Counted from the stretch's first letter, positions 8,036 through 16,168 are shown. The stretch: 64,000 nucleotides of DNA from Streptomyces sclerotialus (GCF_040907265.1 NZ_JBFOHP010000002.1:3682501-3746500); one strand, 5' to 3'. The notes: generated by a model from the sequence alone, not told the origin. Translations and numbers: made by a program.

Positions 8036-8542
8036 GTGGATGGTATGAGCAACGACATGGCCGGTGAGCCGCCCTGGCTCAGCGACGAGGAGCAGTACGC
8101 CTGGCAGTCGTACCTGCACGCCACCACCCTCCTGGAAGACCACCTCGACCGTCAGCTGCAGCGTGACGCCGGCATGCCGCACATCTATTACGGGCTGCTC
8201 GTCCAGCTCTCCCAGGCGCCAAGACGGCGCATGCGGATGACCGAGCTGGCCCAGAACGCCAAGATCACCCGGTCCCGGCTCTCGCACGCGATCGCCCGCC
8301 TGGAGAAGAACGGCTGGGTCCGCCGGGAGAACTGCCCGTCCGACAAGCGCGGCCAGAACGCCGTGCTCACGGACGAGGGCATGAAGGTCCTCCAGGAGGC
8401 CGCCCCGGGGCACGTCGCGACCGTACGGGCCGCGCTCTTCGACCGGCTGTCCCCGGAGCAGGTACGCCAACTCGCCGAGATCTGCCGCTCCGTGGCGGAC
8501 GGCCTGCAGCCCCAGGGCGCCGACCTCCCCTGGCTACGCTGA
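8036..8542 (+). CDS. MarR-family transcriptional regulator
   Basis: 168 residues. A dimerisation helix region (residues about 15-55) leads into the MarR winged helix: MRMTELAQNAKITRSRLSHAIARLEKNGWV, then the wing REN-CPSDKRGQNAVLTDEG with its conserved basic and Asp residues. MarR proteins usually repress efflux or stress genes in response to phenolic ligands. The MFS exporter gene on the opposite strand ends 133 bp downstream (convergent). Start is a GTG at 8036, or ATG at 8045, 9 bp further; neither has a strong ribosome site. Confidence 0.88.
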   Translation: MDGMSNDMAGEPPWLSDEEQYAWQSYLHATTLLEDHLDRQLQRDAGMPHIYYGLLVQLSQAPRRRMRMTELAQNAKITRSRLSHAIARLEKNGWVRRENCPSDKRGQNAVLTDEGMKVLQEAAPGHVATVRAALFDRLSPEQVRQLAEICRSVADGLQPQGADLPWLR

Positions 8543-8634
8543 CCGCCCTACGGGAAGCCGGCGGCCCTACGGAAGGCGAAGCGCACGCCGCCTACTGGCA
8601 GCGCGCGCCGAGCACAGGTGGACCGAGCGCAGGA

Positions 8635-8661
8635 AAGGGGCGCCCCGAGAGGGCGCCCCTT
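8635..8661. terminator. Bidirectional terminator between marR and the MFS gene
   Basis: An 11-bp perfect stem (AAGGGGCGCCC at 8635-8645, complement at 8651-8661) with a 5-nt loop, followed on the plus strand by TCTTC and preceded on the minus side by A residues. It sits between two converging genes. Confidence 0.8.
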
Positions 8662-8674
8662 CTTCACGTCCGCG

Positions 8675-10192
8675 TCAGTGCGCCATCACCGGCACCGGCA
8701 CGTCCTCGGCCGCGCCCTCGGTGTCCGCCGAGCTCGCCGTCGGTGTACCGGCCCCGGGCCGCCCGGTGTTGACGAAGACGAAGGCGATCGCCGCGGCGAG
8801 GAGCAGGATGCCCGCCGCCCACCAGATGGCGGTCGTGTAGCCGTGCACCATCGACTGCAGCTTGAGGACGTCGGCGGACCGCGCACCGGCCGCGTGCGCC
8901 GTCGCGTACGCCGTGGTCGCACCGGCCGCGATCGTGTTCAGCAGCGCCGTACCGATCGCGCCGCCCACCTGCTGCGAGGTGTTGACCATCGCCGAGGCCA
9001 CACCGGCGTCCTGCGGCTGCACACCGTGCGTGGCCAGCGACATGGCCGGCATGAAGGCGGTGCCCATGCCGAGGCCCAGCAGCAGGAACGAGGGCAGGAT
9101 CAGCGCCGGGTAGGAGCTGTCCAGATCGATACGGGTCAGCGACAGCATGCCGATCGAGGCCAGCAGGAAGCCGGGCGCCATCAGCAGCCGCGGCCGGACC
9201 CGGGTCATCAGCCGGGCGCCGATCTGCGTCGATCCGGTGATCATGCCCGCGATCATCGGAAGGAAGGCCAGACCGGTCGTGACCGGCGTGTATCCCTTCA
9301 CGATCTGCAAGTAGTAGGTCAGAAAGAGAAAGAGACCGAACATTCCGATCACGGCGAGGCCGAGCGAGGCGTAGACGCCCCCGCGGTTGCGGTCGGTGAC
9401 CACCCGCAGCGGCAGCAGCGGTGCCTTCACCCGGGACTCCACGACCGCGAAGGCCGCCAGCAGCACGCCTGCCGCCACGAAGAGGCCGACGGTCATCCCG
9501 GAGCTCCAGCCGTCGGACTCGGCCCGCGTGAACCCGTACACCAGCGAGACCAGTCCGGCCGTGGCGAGGACGACGCCGGGGACGTCGAGCCGGGACGGGT
9601 TGCGGCCCTCAGCGGGCTCCCGGATGACGAGCAGCGCGCCGGCCGCCGCGATCACGGCGAAGGGGATGTTCACGAAGAACGTCCAGCGCCAGTCCATGTA
9701 CTCGGTCAGCACGCCGCCGAGGATCAGGCCGACGGCGCCGCCGCCACCCGCGATGGCACCGAAGATGCCGAACGCCTTGGCCCGCTCACGCGCCTCGGTG
9801 AAGGTCACCGCGAGCAGCGACAGCGCGGCCGGCGCCAGCAGCGCACCGAACACGCCCTGCAGCGCGCGGGCGCCGAGCAGCATCGCGGAGCTGCCCGCCG
9901 CACCGCCGAGCGCGGAGGCGAGGGCGAAGCCGACCAGGCCGATGACGAAGGTGCGGCGGCGGCCCCAGAGGTCGGCGACGCGGCCTCCGAAGAGCAGCAG
10001 CCCGCCGAAGGCGAGGGCGTACGCGGTGATGACCCACTGCCGGTTCCCGTCGGAGATCCCGAGGTCCGCCTGGGCGGAGGGCAGCGCGATGTTCACGATC
10101 GTCGCGTCGAGCACGACCATGAGCTGGGCGAGGGCGATGAATATGAGCGCTTTCCAGCGCCTGGGATCCACGTTCTGGACGGTTGTGGACAT
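8675..10192 (-). CDS. MFS transporter, DHA2 (EmrB/QacA) 14-helix drug exporter family
   Basis: 505 residues with about 14 predicted membrane helices. The opening LIFIALAQLMVVLDATIVNIALPSAQADL contains motif D1 (LDATIVNIALP), and GRVADLWGRRRTF is motif A between helices 2 and 3. This places it with proton-driven multidrug or antibiotic exporters. A TetR gene lies immediately upstream on the same strand (215-bp gap) and is the likely repressor. The gene ends at a strong bidirectional terminator facing a MarR gene. Confidence 0.92.
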   Translation of the reverse strand: MSTTVQNVDPRRWKALIFIALAQLMVVLDATIVNIALPSAQADLGISDGNRQWVITAYALAFGGLLLFGGRVADLWGRRRTFVIGLVGFALASALGGAAGSSAMLLGARALQGVFGALLAPAALSLLAVTFTEARERAKAFGIFGAIAGGGGAVGLILGGVLTEYMDWRWTFFVNIPFAVIAAAGALLVIREPAEGRNPSRLDVPGVVLATAGLVSLVYGFTRAESDGWSSGMTVGLFVAAGVLLAAFAVVESRVKAPLLPLRVVTDRNRGGVYASLGLAVIGMFGLFLFLTYYLQIVKGYTPVTTGLAFLPMIAGMITGSTQIGARLMTRVRPRLLMAPGFLLASIGMLSLTRIDLDSSYPALILPSFLLLGLGMGTAFMPAMSLATHGVQPQDAGVASAMVNTSQQVGGAIGTALLNTIAAGATTAYATAHAAGARSADVLKLQSMVHGYTTAIWWAAGILLLAAAIAFVFVNTGRPGAGTPTASSADTEGAAEDVPVPVMAH

Positions 10193-10326
10193 GGATGGGT
10201 CCGCCTAAGGTGCGAAGAAGTGCGAAAAAGAGGTTGTGAGACGCTTAAGGGTGTTGTGTGTCGTTGTGTGACGTTGCGTAGTACTGCGTGGTGTTACGAG
10301 GCGGGCGCCGCAAGAAGGACCGTCCT

Positions 10327-10382
10327 ACCGGTGACGGGCCACCGGTGACGGGTCACCGGTAACGGGTCATCGGCGACAGGAC
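10327..10382. repeat. 14-bp tandem repeat between tetR and the MFS gene
   Basis: Four 14-bp units beginning at 10327, 10341, 10355 and 10369: two ACCGGTGACGGG(C/T)C, one ACCGGTAACGGGTC and one decayed ATCGGCGACAGG. GGTGAC and GTCACC within the array form dyads. It lies in the tetR-MFS gap, so it could be a multi-copy operator; it could equally be a simple tandem expansion. Confidence 0.65.
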
Positions 10383-10407
10383 GCGCCGAGTGCGGCGGCC
10401 GCCGCCG

Positions 10408-11061
10408 TCACCGGCCTTGCCGGAGGTCGTCGAGGGTGGCCGCCACGCCGGGCAGTTCGGACCTCGCCGGAGCCGTCAGGCCGTCCAGGAACAGCTGAAG
10501 GTGGCGGTGCACGAACCTGTCGAAGTCGGTACAGCCGTTGCCCGGCAGCGGCCGCGTGAGCTGGGTGATCGCGACCATCAGGTCACCGACGGCGATGTCG
10601 GTGCGCAGCTGGCCGCTCTCGCGCGCGGCACCCATGAGGGCCTCGACGGCCCGTTCCAGGCGGTCCCGCGCGGCGAGCAGGTCGGGGTGGTCCTTGTCGA
10701 CGCCGTCGGAGAGGAGCGGGCAGAGCGCTCCGATGCGCTCCTCGACGGCGGCGTGCACGAAGACCCGGAGCGCCTGGAACGCGTCGCCCTCCGTCGCGAG
10801 CGCGTCCTCCGCACGGTCCGCCGTGCGGTTCATGACGGAGAGCGTGACGTGGTGGATCAGGTCGGCGCGGTCCGGGAAGTGCCGGTAGAGGGTGGCGTTG
10901 CCGACACCGGCCCGGCGGGCGACCTCGTCGAGCGGGACATCGGCCCCGTGCTCGACCATGATCTCGCGAGCCGCCGCGACGATCCGCTCCCGGTTGCGCT
11001 GCGCATCGGCCCGCAGACGGGGCCGGTCCGCCGTCGCGGCGACAGTGGGGGTGACGGTCAC
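10408..11061 (-). CDS. TetR-family regulator of the adjacent efflux gene
   Basis: 217 residues. The N-terminal TetR helix-turn-helix (residues about 20-65: NRERIVAAAREIMVEHGADVPLDEVARRAGVGNATLYRHFPDRADLI) is canonical, followed by an all-helical ligand domain with a conserved PGNGCTDFDRFVHRHLQLFLDGL end, as in many regulators paired with DHA2 exporters. It lies directly upstream of, and in the same direction as, the MFS gene. This argues for an autoregulated drug-responsive unit. Confidence 0.9.
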   Translation of the reverse strand: MTVTPTVAATADRPRLRADAQRNRERIVAAAREIMVEHGADVPLDEVARRAGVGNATLYRHFPDRADLIHHVTLSVMNRTADRAEDALATEGDAFQALRVFVHAAVEERIGALCPLLSDGVDKDHPDLLAARDRLERAVEALMGAARESGQLRTDIAVGDLMVAITQLTRPLPGNGCTDFDRFVHRHLQLFLDGLTAPARSELPGVAATLDDLRQGR

Positions 11062-11311
11062 GTCGGCTCACTCCTCTCGGGTAGGGCGTGCGGCATATCG
11101 GTACCGCGCGGGTGCGCGGGCCCGTGGAGGCCGAAACCGGGGAGCGGGTCCCCGTTTCGCACGGACGCCCGGTTAAACGGGGAGGAGCTCCCCGGCTATT
11201 TCCCGCCCTTCGTGTGACCTGCCCCACAACCGCCGCCCTGAGTGAGCCGGACCGTCACCGGATGACGTAACCCGGCGGGCAGACGGCCGCCCGCCGCCCC
11301 AGGGTGAGCAC

Positions 11312-12778
11312 ATGAGGCAGATACCGTCCGCCCTGCTCGCCACCGCGGCCCTCGCGGTCACGCTGGTCGTACCGGCCCTCAACGCCGCGGCGTCGCGCCC
11401 CGGCGGCACCACACGGCCGGGCGACAGCCGGCCGGCCGCCTCCCCGGCCCCGGATGCCCAGCGGTACTCGGCCCTACAGGGGCGCAGCGACACGGGACAG
11501 GGGGACGGCGACGGCATACGAAGGTCCCCCGACGGCCCGCACACTCCCGGATCGGCGGACACCCGCCGCGGCACCTCCTCAGCCCCTCCCCCGTCCTCCC
11601 GGGACGCCTCGGCGGCCTTCCCCTCCGGCCGCTGCGCCCTGCCGGGTCCCACGACCGGCGTCTCCGAGGCGGCCGCCACCCCCGGCGGCTACGTCCGCGC
11701 CAACGGCCGCGTACGGGCCCTCACGGTGCTCATCGACTTCCCCGACGTACGCGCCGGGATCAGCCCCCGCGCACGCTACGGCGAGTTCTTCCCCGCCGCG
11801 CCCCGCTTCTTCCGCGAGAGCTCCCACGGCAGGCTCGACTACCGCTCGACCCCGGTCCTGAAGTGGATCCGGATGTCGCGGCCGCTGCCCTCGTACCGCA
11901 TCGAGCGCGGCACCTCCTTCAACCCCGCTTCGGAGAACGGCTATTACGCGCTGGCCAAGGAGGTCGTGCGCGCCGTCGACCGCGAGGTGGACTTCCGCAC
12001 CTACGACCTGGTGAACGTGCTGGTCACACCGGAGGCGGGCCCGCCGGCGACGGAGAACGTCTGGTCCGTCACCTTCAGCGGCGGCCCGCTGGGCCTGAAG
12101 ACGGGCGACGGCACGTCCCTGAAGAACGTGTCGTTCATCTGGAGCCGGCAGACCGGGCCGAGCGCCTACCGGGTCCTCAACCACGAGAACGCGCACTCCT
12201 TCGGCCTGCCCGACCTCTACTTCACCGATGGACGCGCCGATGCGCACCCCGTGGGCCACTGGGACCCGATGGACGTGGACTGGGGCCCGGAGAACGACTT
12301 CCTGGGCTGGCACAAGTGGAAGCTGGGCTGGCTGGCCCCGAAGCAGGTGGACTGCGTGCACCGCGCCGGGTCGGTCTCCACGCACCGGCTCACGGCGGCA
12401 GCCGTCCCCGGCGGCACGAAGATCGCCGTCGTCCCGGTCTCCCGGTACCGGGCGTACGTCGTGGAGGCGCGCCGCACCGGCCCGCTCGACCCGACCGCCT
12501 GCCGGCCCGGCGTCCTGGTCTACCGCGTCGCCACCGACGTCCCGTCGGGCAAGGGCCCGATCCGGATCTCCGACGCCACCCCGAAGAGCGCCGGGTGCTT
12601 CCACAAGGACCCGAACGTCCGCGCAGGCCTGACGGACGCCACGTACCGCCCCGGCCAGACCTTCCGCGCCGACGGCATAACGGTCAAGGTCCTCGAGGAC
12701 CGCCCGGCGGCGGCCGACGTCGACCACGACGCCACGGACGCCTTCCGCGTGCGGATCACCACCCCGCGGCGCCACTGA
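11312..12778 (+). CDS. Secreted M6-family-like metalloprotease
   Basis: 488 residues. The first about 27 residues (MRQIPSALLATAALAVTLVV...) are a Sec signal peptide. Residues about 30-110 are Pro/Ser/Thr/Arg-rich and may be a propeptide or linker. The catalytic domain contains HENAH in RVLNHENAHSFGLPDLYF (about residue 290), an HExxH zinc site with a downstream GLPDLY Asp typical of M6 (immune inhibitor A-like) peptidases. Cys residues in the C-terminal half could form disulphides in the exported protein. It is monocistronic, ATG with a weak AGGGTG ribosome site. Confidence 0.85.
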   Translation: MRQIPSALLATAALAVTLVVPALNAAASRPGGTTRPGDSRPAASPAPDAQRYSALQGRSDTGQGDGDGIRRSPDGPHTPGSADTRRGTSSAPPPSSRDASAAFPSGRCALPGPTTGVSEAAATPGGYVRANGRVRALTVLIDFPDVRAGISPRARYGEFFPAAPRFFRESSHGRLDYRSTPVLKWIRMSRPLPSYRIERGTSFNPASENGYYALAKEVVRAVDREVDFRTYDLVNVLVTPEAGPPATENVWSVTFSGGPLGLKTGDGTSLKNVSFIWSRQTGPSAYRVLNHENAHSFGLPDLYFTDGRADAHPVGHWDPMDVDWGPENDFLGWHKWKLGWLAPKQVDCVHRAGSVSTHRLTAAAVPGGTKIAVVPVSRYRAYVVEARRTGPLDPTACRPGVLVYRVATDVPSGKGPIRISDATPKSAGCFHKDPNVRAGLTDATYRPGQTFRADGITVKVLEDRPAAADVDHDATDAFRVRITTPRRH

Positions 12779-12990
12779 CGCCCGACGCGGCGAGCCCTGC
12801 CGACGCAGCGAGCCCTGCCGGCGCATGCCCCCTGCCGGCGCATGTGCGGCCCCTGTCGGCCCCCCTGCCGCCCTGCCGCCGCGTACGGCCCCCGCACCCC
12901 CGCAGCCCCCGCGCACCCCTCAGAGCTCCTCAGAAGCTCCTCAGAGCCCCTCAGGCGCCCCCACACAGCCTCTCCGCCCGCTCCAGGCGC
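12779..12990. repeat. Degenerate 17-18 bp tandem repeat and low-complexity spacer
   Basis: From the protease stop codon a degenerate unit of the form CGACGCGGCGAGCCCTGC is repeated about four times (to about 12855). C-rich sequence with repeated CCCGCGCACCCC and CTCAGA motifs follows to the TetR stop. No credible gene is seen. It separates two converging genes and has no clean terminator stem. Confidence 0.5.
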
Positions 12991-13620
12991 TCAGTCCCTC
13001 CAATGCCGCCGGCCCAGGCTCACGAGCCGCAGCTGCCTGCGGGCCCGCTCGGCGATCCGGTCGCACGCGACCGTGTCGCCGTCGTCGGCGGCGTCGAGGA
13101 TTGCCGACGCGGTCATCACCAGGTGATCGACGTACATCTCCGCGAGCATCAGCACGTCGTCGTCGCTCCAGCCGTCCGACACCGGCTGTGCCCGGAGCGC
13201 CGCCGCCACCTCGGCGGCGAACCGCGCCAGCTCGGCGGCTATCGCCCTGCGCACCGCCCGCACGCCGCCGTGCCGCTCGCGCGCGATGAAGCGGATGTGC
13301 GCCGGGTTCTCACGTACGTACTGCTCGACCACCGCGACCGTACGGTCGATCCGCCCCTCGGCATCGGGCTGCTCCGCGAGGATCGCGCGGACCACGCCGT
13401 GCAGGCTGCCGAGCGACTCCTCCACCAGCGCGACGCCCAGGTCGGGGATGTCCCGGAAGTGCCGGTAGAACGCCGCGGGCGCCACCCCCACCATCCGCGT
13501 CACCTCGCGCAGCCCGATGCTGCTCAGGCTCTGCTCCGCCAGCAGCCGGAGCCCGGCGTCGAGGAGCGCCTGTCGGGTCTTCTGCTTCTGGGCCTGCCGG
13601 ACGCCGGTGGTGTGACTCAT
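12991..13620 (-). CDS. TetR-family regulator, FabR/DesT-like
   Basis: 209 residues. The N-terminal helix-turn-helix (residues about 10-58, QALLDAGLRLLAEQSLSSIGLREVTRMVGVAPAAFYRHFRD) resembles the fatty-acid-regulator subgroup (FabR/DesT), in which VAPAAFYRHF is common. The C-terminal helices include HIRFIARERHGG. The intergenic dyad at 13682-13715 contains AGTGAACG, similar to the AGTGAACGCTTGTT operator type of DesT as I recall it. This supports, but does not prove, a lipid-desaturation or fatty-acid role. It is divergent from two small membrane-protein genes. Confidence 0.85.
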   Translation of the reverse strand: MSHTTGVRQAQKQKTRQALLDAGLRLLAEQSLSSIGLREVTRMVGVAPAAFYRHFRDIPDLGVALVEESLGSLHGVVRAILAEQPDAEGRIDRTVAVVEQYVRENPAHIRFIARERHGGVRAVRRAIAAELARFAAEVAAALRAQPVSDGWSDDDVLMLAEMYVDHLVMTASAILDAADDGDTVACDRIAERARRQLRLVSLGRRHWRD

Positions 13621-13681
13621 GCCATTCAGTAAACATCCGTTCTCCGACGCGATCCACCCCGGGCCGCGCTAGACTGATAAG

Positions 13682-13715
13682 TCAGTGAACGACTGTGACA
13701 CCAACTGTTCACTGA
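13682..13715. promoter_or_regulatory. Inverted repeat in the divergent promoter region (candidate TetR operator)
   Basis: TCAGTGAAC (13682-13690) and GTTCACTGA (13707-13715) are perfect 9-bp arms 16 nt apart, lying between a TetR gene and the divergent small membrane genes. A related half-site, TTCAGTAAAC, lies at 13625-13634 next to the tetR start. This looks like autoregulation plus control of the divergent pair. Confidence 0.6.
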
Positions 13716-13758
13716 ATTGAACGATCAAGGCCACCCACCTCACCTGGAAGGGCCAGCA

Positions 13759-13917
13759 ATGATCTTCCTTGTCGCAGCCTTGCTCCTCCTGGGAGTTCTC
13801 ATAGGCACCGCGGCACACCTCCCGCTCGCCGCGACTCTCACCGCGGCCGCCGCGATCGCCGCCTGGCTACTGATCTTCGCCATCCGCGAGTACCGCGCGA
13901 AGGAGGCCCGTCGATGA
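13759..13917 (+). CDS. Small membrane protein (52 residues)
   Basis: MIFLVAALLLLGVLIGT... has two hydrophobic helices (about residues 2-20 and 24-43) and a basic tail REYRAKEARR. The ATG at 13759 is preceded by GGAAG at 8 nt and is preferred to an upstream GTG-type start. Its TGA overlaps the ATG of the following DUF4190 gene by 4 bases, so the two are coupled. Function unknown. Confidence 0.75.
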   Translation: MIFLVAALLLLGVLIGTAAHLPLAATLTAAAAIAAWLLIFAIREYRAKEARR

Positions 13918-14261
13918 CCACCCTGACCCATCGCCTCAGGACCGAGCCCGACGAGACCCGGACGGAGTCCGGCGGGACCGGGACCGGACCGGCCGCGACC
14001 GGCGCCGCCCCCACGCCCCGCCGCAAGGGCAGCCAGGCCGACGGCATGGCCGTGGCCTCCTTCGTCCTCGGCCTCGTGGGCCTGCTGGTCATGAACCTGG
14101 TACTCGGCCCGCTGTCCCTGATCCTGGGCGCCGTCGCCCTCCACCGGCGCACCGCCCGACGCGGCCGCGCTCTCCTCGGCATGACCCTCGGCGCCGCCGA
14201 CCTGATCGTCCTGGCCGCCGTCGTGACCGTCGACGGCACGGTCAGCTGGAGCTTCGCCTGA
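13914..14261 (+). CDS. DUF4190 domain membrane protein
   Basis: 115 residues. A charged, Thr/Gly-rich cytoplasmic N-terminus (about 1-42) is followed by DGMAVASFVLGLVGLLV and ILGAVALHRRTARRGRALLGMTLGAADLIVLAAVV. This is the two-helix, GRGLA-like signature of DUF4190 proteins. Function is unknown; in actinobacteria these are small accessory membrane proteins. Coupled by ATGA overlap to the 52-residue membrane protein, both likely under the divergent TetR regulator. Confidence 0.8.
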   Translation: MTTLTHRLRTEPDETRTESGGTGTGPAATGAAPTPRRKGSQADGMAVASFVLGLVGLLVMNLVLGPLSLILGAVALHRRTARRGRALLGMTLGAADLIVLAAVVTVDGTVSWSFA

Positions 14262-14435
14262 CCCGCACCCGTACAGGGCCCGCGCCGCGCCGCCTCGAGG
14301 GCGGGAACTCCCCGACCACCCAGCGGCGAGACCGGGCGCGAGCCCATCCGCTACCCTGTTCACGGCCAGCCGATGGTGCGTACACCGCCCGCCGTGACCT
14401 CTCACCCAGGGCACCGCACCACCACTGACCGCCCC

Positions 14436-14511
14436 GCCTCCGTAGCTCAGGGGATAGAGCACCGCTCTCCTAAAGCGGGTGTCGCAGGTTCGAATCCTGC
14501 CGGGGGCACCA
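14436..14511 (+). tRNA. tRNA-Arg (anticodon CCU)
   Basis: A complete cloverleaf: acceptor GCCTCCG pairs with CGGGGGC, D stem GCTC/GAGC, anticodon stem CCGCT/AGCGG around loop CTCCTAA (anticodon CCT at 14469-14471), T arm GCAGG-TTCGAAT-CCTGC, discriminator A and encoded CCA. It reads AGG. Its 3' 45 bp (14467-14511) is the attachment core of the integrated elements, and that segment recurs at 31375 and 33864. Integration has kept the gene intact. Confidence 0.95.
14467..14511 (+). other. att core 1 (tRNA end, left boundary of element 1)
   Basis: The 45-bp 3' end of tRNA-Arg, from the anticodon loop to CCA. It recurs at 31375-31419 with one mismatch and at 33864-33907 with one deletion and one substitution. 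These are the attL, internal and distal att cores of two tandem integrated elements. Confidence 0.9.
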
Positions 14512-14514
14512 GGC

Positions 14515-14550
14515 AAAACGGCCCGGACCGATCATGGTCCGGGCCGTTTT
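14515..14550. terminator. Terminator shared by tRNA-Arg and int
   Basis: AAAACGGCCCGGACC (14515-14529) pairs perfectly with 14536-14550 over 15 bp with a GATCAT loop. It ends in TTTT on the plus strand and begins AAAA, so it serves both the tRNA (plus) and the integrase operon (minus). Confidence 0.88.
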
Positions 14551-14571
14551 GACGGCAGGAGTTGACGGCAG
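14550..14571 (+). other. Candidate integrase arm site pair, element 1 left end
   Basis: TGACGGCAG at 14550-14558 and again at 14563-14571, a pitch of 13 bp, 39 bp inside the att core. The same pair occurs at 31258-31279 near the other end of the element in the same orientation. Confidence 0.6.
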
Positions 14572-14574
14572 TTC

Positions 14575-15702
14575 CTACTTCCGGCGCTTGAACAGCCGGT
14601 CCATGTGACTCATCGCCTCACGCCGATGGTTGTCGTTCACGTGCGTGTAGACGTTCATCGTGACGGCAATCTGGGAGTGCCCCAGGATCTCCATGACGGT
14701 GCGCGGGGCGACGCCGGCCGCGAAAAGCAGCGAGGCGCATCCGTGCCTGGTGTCGTGCAGTCGCACCCGCGGCAACCCCGCAGCCACCGCGATCCGTCCG
14801 AAGGACCGGTACAGGTTCCGCGGTTCGACGGGCCGCCCCGTGCGGGTGGTGAACACGTAGTCCCCGTCGTGCCAGTCGGTCCCGGCAACGGCTCGCTGCC
14901 CGGCCTGGCGCAGACGCTGCCACCGCAGCGGGGCAACGCACATGAGCGGAAGGGGAACCGTCCTCGCACGCCGATTCTTAGTTGTGTCCACGTACAGCTC
15001 CTTGGTGCCTCGCTGGAGCTGTCGCCGAACGGTGAGCGTGCGCCGTTCAAAATCCACGTCCTGCCAGTGCAGGCCGAGGATTTCACCGCGTCGCAGTCCG
15101 AGCGCGATCGCGAGCACGAACGCGGGATACAGCGGGTCGGGCCGCGCGGCCTCCAGAAACGCCAAGCTTTCGTCCAGCGTCCACGGCCGTAGCTCCCGCG
15201 GCGCCGGAACCAACTGTGCGACGTTCCGGGTGATCAGCTCCTCCCGGCAGGCTGCCGTCAGCGCAGTCCGGAGTACTCGGTGCGATTCCTTCGCGGTCGC
15301 GGCGGACGCCTGCTCCGTGACCGCAGAAACCATCCGTCGCACGTTCGCTGTACTCAGCGTCTCCAACCGACGCGTTCCCAACTGTGGGACGAGGTACAGC
15401 CGCACGTGCATCTCGTATTTTGCATACGTGGTGCGCTTGCGCTGCGGCTTGATGTACTCCTCCAGCCAGTACGGCAGCCATTCGGAGAGCTTGGCGGACC
15501 GGGTGGGTGTCGGGATGCCCTGACGGTCGCGCCGAACGAGTTCCTGGCGCTTCTCGTCACAGTCTTCCCATGTGACGCCGTAGATGGTCTTGCGCTTGCG
15601 GGTGCCGTCGGGCTGCGGGACGTAGACGCGTCCTTCCCAGCGGCCATCCTTGCGCTGCCAGATGCTGCCGGCGCCGTTGGGGTTCCTCTTTCGGGCTGCC
15701 AT
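14575..15702 (-). CDS. int: Site-specific tyrosine recombinase (AICE integrase)
   Basis: 375 residues. The N-terminal part (about 1-70) carries the arm-binding fold seen in AICE integrases (GSIWQRKDGRWEGRVYV), and a SAM-like core-binding domain lies at about 72-155. The catalytic domain has R204 (LGLRRGEILG), a Lys near 242, H316 and R319 (HDTRH), H342 (LGHSQ) and the nucleophile Y352 (VYTHV), so it is complete. It integrates into the 3' end of tRNA-Arg(CCU), 64 bp away. Its ATG overlaps the xis stop (TGATG), so int and xis are coupled, and it ends next to a strong hairpin. A degenerate relative lies at 31487-31786. Confidence 0.95.
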   Translation of the reverse strand: MAARKRNPNGAGSIWQRKDGRWEGRVYVPQPDGTRKRKTIYGVTWEDCDEKRQELVRRDRQGIPTPTRSAKLSEWLPYWLEEYIKPQRKRTTYAKYEMHVRLYLVPQLGTRRLETLSTANVRRMVSAVTEQASAATAKESHRVLRTALTAACREELITRNVAQLVPAPRELRPWTLDESLAFLEAARPDPLYPAFVLAIALGLRRGEILGLHWQDVDFERRTLTVRRQLQRGTKELYVDTTKNRRARTVPLPLMCVAPLRWQRLRQAGQRAVAGTDWHDGDYVFTTRTGRPVEPRNLYRSFGRIAVAAGLPRVRLHDTRHGCASLLFAAGVAPRTVMEILGHSQIAVTMNVYTHVNDNHRREAMSHMDRLFKRRK

Positions 15703-15905
15703 CAGGCGGCGTTCTCCTCGATTCGTTCCTGCATGAAGGCGCGCAGACTGTCGGGGGACACGCGCCGTGCGCGCCCGACGGTGAAGCTCGCCAACTGACG
15801 GGATCGGATGAGGTCGTAGACCTTGCTCTTGCTCAGGCGCAGGGCGGTCATGACCTCAGGGACGGTGAGGGCTTCTTGGGTTGTCGGCAGCGTGGTGTTG
15901 CTCAT
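15702..15905 (-). CDS. xis: Excisionase, MerR/AlpA-type helix-turn-helix protein
   Basis: 67 residues, the usual size for AICE Xis. LTVPEVMTALRLSKSKVYDLIRSRQLASFTVGRARRVSPDSLRAF is a winged helix-turn-helix with the wing GRARRV that excisionases use to bend DNA at att ends. It is translated just before int with a 1-base overlap. The start ATG at 15905 lies 58 bp from the edge of the TCCGCTACA repeat array, so the array may also control xis-int expression. Confidence 0.9.
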   Translation of the reverse strand: MSNTTLPTTQEALTVPEVMTALRLSKSKVYDLIRSRQLASFTVGRARRVSPDSLRAFMQERIEENAA

Positions 15906-15962
15906 CGCGGCGTGTCTCCCGAGGAATGCTCGAAGGGGGCCTGCCGGCCCCCTTCCGTGAGG

Positions 15963-16168
15963 TCCGCTACATCCGCTACATCCGCTACACCGCAGGTCAG
16001 GGGCCTGTTCGGTGTAGCGGATAGGCGGGATGTAGCGGATAGCTGCCGCTACGCGGAGCGGACGGCGAACAGCGGTGATGTAGCGGTCGTATCCGCTACA
16101 CGGCTCTCATCCGCTACAGGAAAACCTTCTGTGACCTGGGCTGTAGCGGATGTAGCGGCTGTAGCGGA
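15963..16168. repeat. Mirror-symmetric array of 9-bp iterons (candidate replication origin)
   Basis: The 9-mer TCCGCTACA or its complement TGTAGCGGA occurs nine times exactly: forward at 15963, 15972, 15981; reverse at 16013, 16031; forward at 16092, 16110; reverse at 16142, 16160. A reverse copy at 16079 and another at 16151 have one mismatch each, and a degenerate copy lies at 16044. Positions are base-exact mirror images about 16065.5, so the two about 100-bp arms form a large imperfect inverted repeat. The DUF3631 stop codon (16049) lies near the centre. Origin function for the element is inferred from iteron density and the adjacent replication genes. Confidence 0.8.

Noticed and set aside
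8036..11061. Antibiotic biosynthetic gene cluster around the MFS exporter
   Set aside because: Only regulators and an exporter are present; no biosynthetic enzymes flank them.
15963..16168. CRISPR array
   Set aside because: Repeats are 9 bp, some directly adjacent, in both orientations, with no unique spacers of 30-40 bp and no cas genes. It is an iteron-type array.
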